Source: Burkholderiales bacterium
Lineage (GTDB): Bacteria; Pseudomonadota; Gammaproteobacteria; Burkholderiales; Burkholderiaceae_A
DNA length: 11,314 bases
Direction: 5' to 3'
Assembly: GCA_030834045.1 (NCBI GenBank)
Contig: JAURFZ010000040.1
Span: 1-11,314 of the forward strand
Positions 7,646 to 11,314 of this stretch are shown here, in pieces (position 1 is the stretch's first letter; every line of letters starts with the position of its first letter). The notes below the pieces were generated by a model. The model was not told the DNA's origin and did not search any database. It saw only the letters and a list, made by a program, of their open reading frames with translations. Position numbers and translations under genes: made by a program.

Positions 7646-7655
7646 ACTTGAGGCC

Positions 7656-8957
7656 ATGGTCTGGCCATATAAAGTTCGCGTCGTGGGCGCAGGTATTGCT
7701 GGCTTGAGTTTCGCTGTGGCGCTTACCCAAAGGGCGAAGGCCAGCGGCCCAGGTGAACTCAGCACCGACTGCCTTCGAATTGATGAAGCTGCATCAGGCC
7801 CTTCAAGTGATGGCGCCGGTATTCAACTTGGCCCCAATGTAGTGCGGCTCTTACAAAATGACCTTGGCCTCTCGAATGCACTGCATACCCTAAGCTTTGC
7901 ACCAAAATGCATCAGCCTTTACAGCCTGCAATCAGGCAAAAGGCTCGCCCGCCTTTCACTTGAAGACTTTGAACGCCGCTATGGCGCCAAGTACCTCACC
8001 ATGCATCGGGCTTCATTACAGTCTTCGCTGCTCGCTCGGCTTCATGAAAGCGGCCATACGGTGAGTTGGGCAAGCCCCTTTAACAACGGTCAAGAGGGCC
8101 CGCTAGCGACTGCATCCCAGCACAAGTCCAATGAAACTCGAACAACCCAAGGCCTTGAATACAAAGACACGCTTCTTGTAGGGGCAGATGGTCGGCGAAG
8201 CGCCTGCAGAAAGGTTTACTTCGAGCCCTTTGAGCAAGCCAAGGGCAGACTGGGGAAGCCCAATGCCCTTCGGCAGCCTTTTTTTACAGGCCAGCTAGCG
8301 CTGCGAAGCGTGGTGACCTCACTTAACAATGTGCCCGAGGCCCAACAGCAGGAAATTGCAGTCTGGACAGCACCCCATCATCATCTGGTGGGCTATCCCA
8401 TGGTTATGCCAGTGGCCGCAGGCACGCGCCTTCACTACAACCTTGTGGGCTTCATTACCAGTGAAGACACCAACTCGAATGCGGCTGGCTGGTCCTGCCT
8501 TGCCAGCACCGATCAGGTGAGGCTGTTGTTGCAGGCCTTGCACCCCAGCCTGCAATGGATTCCAACGTCCGCGGAATCCTGGTCAAGCTGGCCGCTTTGG
8601 GCAAGCCCAACCATGCAGTCGCCTGAGGATCACTACAAAAACAATGTCTTTCTTATCGGTGATGCCGCCCACGCAATGCGACCTCATCAGGCACAAGGCT
8701 CAGCCATGGCCATTGAGGACGCCTGTGCTTTGGCCAATCATCTAACCTCTGGCTCGGGAACGCTGCACGACAAATGCCAACGTACCGCCCAAGAACGCTG
8801 GCAGCGCAATGCCCGGGTTCAACGCCAGTCCCTGCGCAATGGCAGAATTTTTCAGTTTACGGGCCCCATGGCATGGTTTCGAGACCGCGCCTTAGGGCTT
8901 GCGGGTAGCAGACTTATGGACCAGCCTTGGCTTTTTCGGGGCCCATCAAGCCTCTAA
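7656..8957 (+). CDS. FAD-dependent monooxygenase, salicylate-hydroxylase/UbiH fold
   Basis: A flavoprotein hydroxylase of the p-hydroxybenzoate hydroxylase superfamily, which uses NAD(P)H and oxygen to hydroxylate a small, usually aromatic, substrate. The 433-residue protein has the N-terminal Rossmann motif GAGIAGL (11-17), the DG motif VGADGRRSACR (175-185) and the GD motif FLIGDAAHAMRP (332-343), followed by the AQGSAMAIEDA helix. DGAGIQLGPN (52-61) and YLTMHRASL (113-121) place it nearer the salicylate/3-hydroxybenzoate hydroxylases than to UbiH. No signal peptide is seen. It starts 10 bp after the synthase stop with a short GAGG four bases before the ATG, so coupling to upstream translation is likely. 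Compared with usual family members, residues 28-48 look loosened: the normal acidic end of strand 2 is replaced by a Ser/Gly-rich stretch. The substrate is unknown, and nothing in the cluster shows a tie to osmolyte synthesis. Confidence 0.87.
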   Translation: MVWPYKVRVVGAGIAGLSFAVALTQRAKASGPGELSTDCLRIDEAASGPSSDGAGIQLGPNVVRLLQNDLGLSNALHTLSFAPKCISLYSLQSGKRLARLSLEDFERRYGAKYLTMHRASLQSSLLARLHESGHTVSWASPFNNGQEGPLATASQHKSNETRTTQGLEYKDTLLVGADGRRSACRKVYFEPFEQAKGRLGKPNALRQPFFTGQLALRSVVTSLNNVPEAQQQEIAVWTAPHHHLVGYPMVMPVAAGTRLHYNLVGFITSEDTNSNAAGWSCLASTDQVRLLLQALHPSLQWIPTSAESWSSWPLWASPTMQSPEDHYKNNVFLIGDAAHAMRPHQAQGSAMAIEDACALANHLTSGSGTLHDKCQRTAQERWQRNARVQRQSLRNGRIFQFTGPMAWFRDRALGLAGSRLMDQPWLFRGPSSL

Positions 8958-9061
8958 CGCAAAGAATCAGCAAGAAAAGCCCGTTACACTCGAACCAACA
9001 GAAGTTAACATTGACTCCAATTCGCTTTATTTAATTAGCTTCATTTGTGAGATTTTGCCCC
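8958..9061 (+). promoter_or_regulatory. Probable promoter region of the c-di-GMP gene pair
   Basis: This 104-bp gap separates the monooxygenase from the GGDEF gene. It holds TTGACT (9011-9016), a good -35 match, followed by an AT-rich run in which TAATTA (9032-9037) is the nearest -10-like hexamer at a short 15-bp spacing. TACACT at 8985-8990 is preceded by CCCG and T, the same 11-base string found just before the kinase gene, and is a second candidate -10 without a clear -35. No terminator hairpin is visible for the upstream operon, so read-through is possible. Confidence 0.3.
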
Positions 9062-9922
9062 ATGACAACCGACCTTGCGCCCTCTCTAGCTGAACTCGAT
9101 CTTCTTCAGAATGTTGTTCGCGAGCATGGACTTGAAGCAGGGCTTGAGGCGCTATGCCTTGGGCTTTCTAACCTGTTTCATTGCCAGGTTCGCATTGCTG
9201 CCCTCGACCCTGACGGACAGTTTGAAACGCCCTCCCCGGGCAGCCAAACCGAATGGCTCGAAGTACAGGGGCACTCCTACGGCCTTTTTATTATCCGCAA
9301 CGATCCCTTGTCACCGAATGAGCGTGAGCATGCCCGCATTCTCATCGGCATATCCGAGCGGTGGCTTAATGCCGTCTCCGAGATTAAGCGTCTAGAAGAC
9401 GAACTTAGCCAGACAAGCCGTATCGACCCCCTAACCCGTCTCGCTAACCGTCGCTACTTCGAGGAGTCCCTTCGTCAGTCCATTTCGCGCTCAACCCGTT
9501 CGGGCCATATGCTTGCCTGCATGCATGTCGATCTCATTGGATTTAAGAAGGTAAACGAAGCGTTGGGTGAAGAAATTGGTGATGAAATGCTCTTTGCACT
9601 GGCCGAGAATATGCAAAGGCTTGTTCGTTCAGACGATGTGGTTGGACGTATTGGTGCTGATGAGTTTGCGGTGCTGCTTAATGCCGTCGGCACGCCAGAC
9701 AATGTTGCCTTAATTGTCGACCGGTTCCAGTCCATGCTTGCCACGCCGCCAATCCCCACCGACTTATGGAAGGGCGCACGCATTGGTATTTCAATTTTCC
9801 CCCTTGATGCTCAGACCGAAGCTGGCCTGCTTGATGCGGCGGCCGTTGCGTTAAATTCCACCAAGTCAAGTCAAGAGGCTGTCCATGCCTACTACCACGA
9901 ACTGCCCGCAAACGAGCGCTAA
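9062..9922 (+). CDS. Diguanylate cyclase-like GGDEF protein with GADEF variant
   Basis: Predicted to make c-di-GMP from two GTP, or to sense it. The 286-residue protein has an N-terminal region of about 105 residues that may be a small, diverged GAF-like sensor, a short coiled-coil linker (about 103-120), then a GGDEF domain at about 120-280. The domain has DPLTRLANRR (122-131), metal-binding D157, guanine-contacting N165 and D174, and the signature GADEF (198-202), in which the second Gly is Ala. The inhibitory I-site RxxD (R189 to D192) stands exactly five residues before the signature. The metal ligands are kept, so activity is possible, but the Ala makes it uncertain. I chose the ATG at 9062; a GTG five codons earlier has no ribosome binding site, while GAGA precedes the ATG by about 10 bp. 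Its last 38 bp overlap the EAL gene in another frame, pointing to coupled translation. Confidence 0.9.
   Translation: MTTDLAPSLAELDLLQNVVREHGLEAGLEALCLGLSNLFHCQVRIAALDPDGQFETPSPGSQTEWLEVQGHSYGLFIIRNDPLSPNEREHARILIGISERWLNAVSEIKRLEDELSQTSRIDPLTRLANRRYFEESLRQSISRSTRSGHMLACMHVDLIGFKKVNEALGEEIGDEMLFALAENMQRLVRSDDVVGRIGADEFAVLLNAVGTPDNVALIVDRFQSMLATPPIPTDLWKGARIGISIFPLDAQTEAGLLDAAAVALNSTKSSQEAVHAYYHELPANER
9873..9878 (+). promoter_or_regulatory. Ribosome binding site of the EAL gene, inside the GGDEF gene
   Basis: AAGAGG stands 6 bp before the ATG at 9885, the best spacing for a Shine-Dalgarno. It lies within the last codons of the GGDEF gene and fixes the overlapping start of the EAL protein. 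No ATG occurs further on in the EAL frame until deep inside the first domain, so this start is well supported. Confidence 0.7.
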
Positions 9923-11213
9923 GAAATCGTATAAGCCTCCAGCCCAAGGCCTTGGGCTGAAAGGCCCGGGTGCAGGCCTTAAAAACGAGACCTACCTAAG
10001 CCTTGCGTTAAAATTCAATGGCCTTTTCGGGGCCGATATTCTTTTCGGGGGCAAGGCACAAGACGAACTCTGCATCATTGCAAGTAAACGACTTCAGATG
10101 AGTCTGCTTTGCGCCTTTAAAGAGCTCGCTTCAGACCGAGGGGCAAATCCGAAGGAAAAACCAGCCTTTCAGTACAAGGTTTCAAAACAGGGCGACTTGC
10201 TGTTGCTTTCTCTGGCAGCGAACAAGACCTTACTTGATGAAGACCGCCTTCAAGCGCTTATCGACAGCCTCATGGCCGCGCTAAAAAAGCCTATAAAGAT
10301 GCCGGGTCAGGCTTTGATGCTCGAGACCGACCCCAGAATTGGCTACCATCTGGGCCAAGAGCTCGCTTTTGATAAGGCTGCGTTTGCACTCGCCAGAACG
10401 AGTATTCATAGCCCTGTTCAAAAGTACGATCTGCGCCATCGCCGGTTACGCCTTGCACGCATGAAGCGCGAGACGGAGATACGGGATGGTTTAAGACGAG
10501 GCGAGTTTGTGAGCTACTTCCAGCCTAAAATTGATCCTCGTAACAACGAAGTGGTGGGTGGTGAGGCCCTTGTGCGCTGGAAACACCCTGAGAAAGGACT
10601 GTTGATGCCAAAAGACTTCCTTGGCATTGTCGAAGAATCGAGCCTGATCTGTGACATTAGCCAAACAGTTGCCAGACAGACCGTCGCCTTGCTTGTTCGT
10701 TTAAAACGCAAAGCCAAAGAAGTGCCCATTGCCATTAACCTTTCGGAGCAAGATCTCAAGGTACCCGACCTCATTGAGCAGACCAGCAGGCAGCTTGGAA
10801 AATGTAACCTAAGCCCAGACCTCATCAACTTAGAAGTCTCTGAGCGTGTGGCCTTAATTAACGAAGAGGACCTTTCCGACTTCATGAGTGCGGTTCAAAA
10901 GGCCGGTTTTAGCCTGGCTTTGGACGACTTCGGAACCGCCTATTCAGGCCTTTTACGGTTGTTGCAACTTCCCATTTCAGAAATTAAGGTGGACAGACTC
11001 TTCTTAGTAAAGGCGGCTGAATCTCCCAAAGGACGCAGCATTCTGCAAGGCCTTGTGAGCATGTTGCTTGAGCATAAATACCGCGTTACCGTTGAAGGGG
11101 TTGAAAAGCTAAGAGAGCTTAATCTTTTAAAGGCTATGCCTGGATGCTTTGCTCAGGGCTTTTACTTTTCACCGGCCGTGGACGCGCAGCAGTTTCAGGG
11201 TCTGAAGGTTTAA
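9885..11213 (+). CDS. c-di-GMP phosphodiesterase, degenerate GGDEF plus intact EAL domain
   Basis: Predicted to hydrolyse c-di-GMP to pGpG. The 442-residue protein begins with a basic, Pro/Gly-rich stretch (1-35), followed by about 150 residues that look like a ruined GGDEF domain: SKQGDLLLLSL (100-110) stands where RxGGDEFxVLL is expected, and TDPRIGYHLG ... KAAFALART (148-171) where the SIGIA ... DxALYxAK end of the domain would be. The EAL domain (about 197-440) keeps the catalytic set: E227 of EAL, N285, E317, D347-D348 in LALDDFGTAYSGL, K368, E404 in VEGVE and Q424. Loop 6 reads DDFGTAYS where DDFGTGYS is usual. No membrane segment is seen. The start overlaps the GGDEF gene by 38 bp and has its own ribosome binding site. 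The phosphodiesterase call is firm; the degenerate domain may serve as a GTP or partner-binding module. Confidence 0.93.
   Translation: MPTTTNCPQTSAKKSYKPPAQGLGLKGPGAGLKNETYLSLALKFNGLFGADILFGGKAQDELCIIASKRLQMSLLCAFKELASDRGANPKEKPAFQYKVSKQGDLLLLSLAANKTLLDEDRLQALIDSLMAALKKPIKMPGQALMLETDPRIGYHLGQELAFDKAAFALARTSIHSPVQKYDLRHRRLRLARMKRETEIRDGLRRGEFVSYFQPKIDPRNNEVVGGEALVRWKHPEKGLLMPKDFLGIVEESSLICDISQTVARQTVALLVRLKRKAKEVPIAINLSEQDLKVPDLIEQTSRQLGKCNLSPDLINLEVSERVALINEEDLSDFMSAVQKAGFSLALDDFGTAYSGLLRLLQLPISEIKVDRLFLVKAAESPKGRSILQGLVSMLLEHKYRVTVEGVEKLRELNLLKAMPGCFAQGFYFSPAVDAQQFQGLKV
9940..9959. repeat. 20-bp perfect palindrome at the GGDEF/EAL junction
   Basis: CAGCCCAAGG is followed directly by its own reverse complement. 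As RNA it could fold into an 8-bp GC-rich stem with a GGCC loop. It begins 18 bp after the GGDEF stop codon and codes for residues PAQGLGL near the start of the EAL protein. No T-run follows, so it is not an intrinsic terminator. It may affect how ribosomes pass the junction, or it may be a DNA-binding site or a chance product of a common local word. Confidence 0.8.
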
Positions 11214-11236
11214 GGTTTTAAGGATCTAAGCGCCTC

Positions 11237-11314
11237 ATGTTCACAGCCTTCAAAGTTCAGGGTCCTCGTGCGCTTTTGCTAAGCGCTGGCCTAGCCTTCG
11301 TGCTGCATGCTCTT
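11237..11314 (+). CDS. N-terminal fragment of a membrane or exported protein
   Basis: An open frame of 26 codons begins at ATG 11237, 23 bp after the EAL gene, and runs off the right edge. The peptide has two basic residues near the start (K6, R11) followed by a hydrophobic stretch (ALLLSAGLAFVLHAL), as in a signal peptide or single membrane anchor. AAGGA lies about 12 bp before the ATG, a rather long spacing. I cannot name the family from this fragment. It may be the last member of the GGDEF/EAL transcript or the start of a new unit. Confidence 0.55.
   Translation, partial: MFTAFKVQGPRALLLSAGLAFVLHAL

Noticed and set aside
9047..9061. GTG start of the GGDEF gene at 9047
   Set aside because: No ribosome binding site precedes it, and the five added residues (MRFCP) do not look like part of a domain. 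The ATG at 9062 has purines at a suitable distance.
9855..9922. A broken GGDEF-EAL fusion caused by a frameshift
   Set aside because: The EAL gene has its own well-spaced ribosome binding site and ATG, and its own GGDEF-like domain. The first gene ends after a complete GGDEF domain. Two real genes explain the overlap better.

Overview
The window looks like ordinary chromosome from a free-living proteobacterium, most likely a betaproteobacterium of the order Burkholderiales. Three things suggest this: the homodimeric AceE/AceF type of pyruvate dehydrogenase, a FixL/FixJ-like two-component pair placed divergently from aceE, and a tRNA-Arg(ACG) with an encoded CCA and the sequence pattern I know from that group. 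The order is inferred and the genus cannot be named. No transposase, phage gene, CRISPR array or rRNA is visible. Coding density is high, and no stretch longer than 300 bases lacks a gene.

Layout. Minus strand, 1-2778: the first 14 codons of aceF (E2) and all of aceE (E1) form an operon reading leftwards. Positions 2779-2916 are a divergent control region with overlapping inverted repeats. Plus strand, 2917-5084: a soluble PAS-PAS histidine kinase and a FixJ/LuxR-type response regulator overlap by ATGA. A tRNA-Arg gene follows at 5124-5200, then 189 bp without a gene. Plus strand, 5390-8957: a tight three-gene cluster holds a sucrose-phosphatase-like HAD phosphatase, a GT20 enzyme best read as glucosylglycerol-phosphate synthase, and an FAD-dependent aromatic-hydroxylase-type monooxygenase. 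Plus strand, 9062-11213: a GGDEF protein and an EAL protein overlap by 38 bp. A new membrane or exported protein starts at 11237 and leaves the window.

How the genes may work together. The kinase/regulator pair is well placed to control the pyruvate dehydrogenase operon, and the inverted repeats between them are candidate operators. The phosphatase and GT20 enzyme would form a two-step route that makes a sugar-phosphate conjugate and dephosphorylates it, giving a compatible solute, probably glucosylglycerol. The monooxygenase in the same cluster has no obvious link to that route. The last pair would make and break c-di-GMP: the GGDEF protein keeps its product-inhibition site, and the EAL protein carries all the usual catalytic residues behind a worn-out GGDEF domain.

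The most notable items are the unfused phosphatase/GgpS-like pair with its monooxygenase neighbour, the translationally interlocked GGDEF/EAL pair with a 20-bp perfect palindrome at the junction, and the AceE-linked two-component system. Nothing here is clearly an undescribed system.
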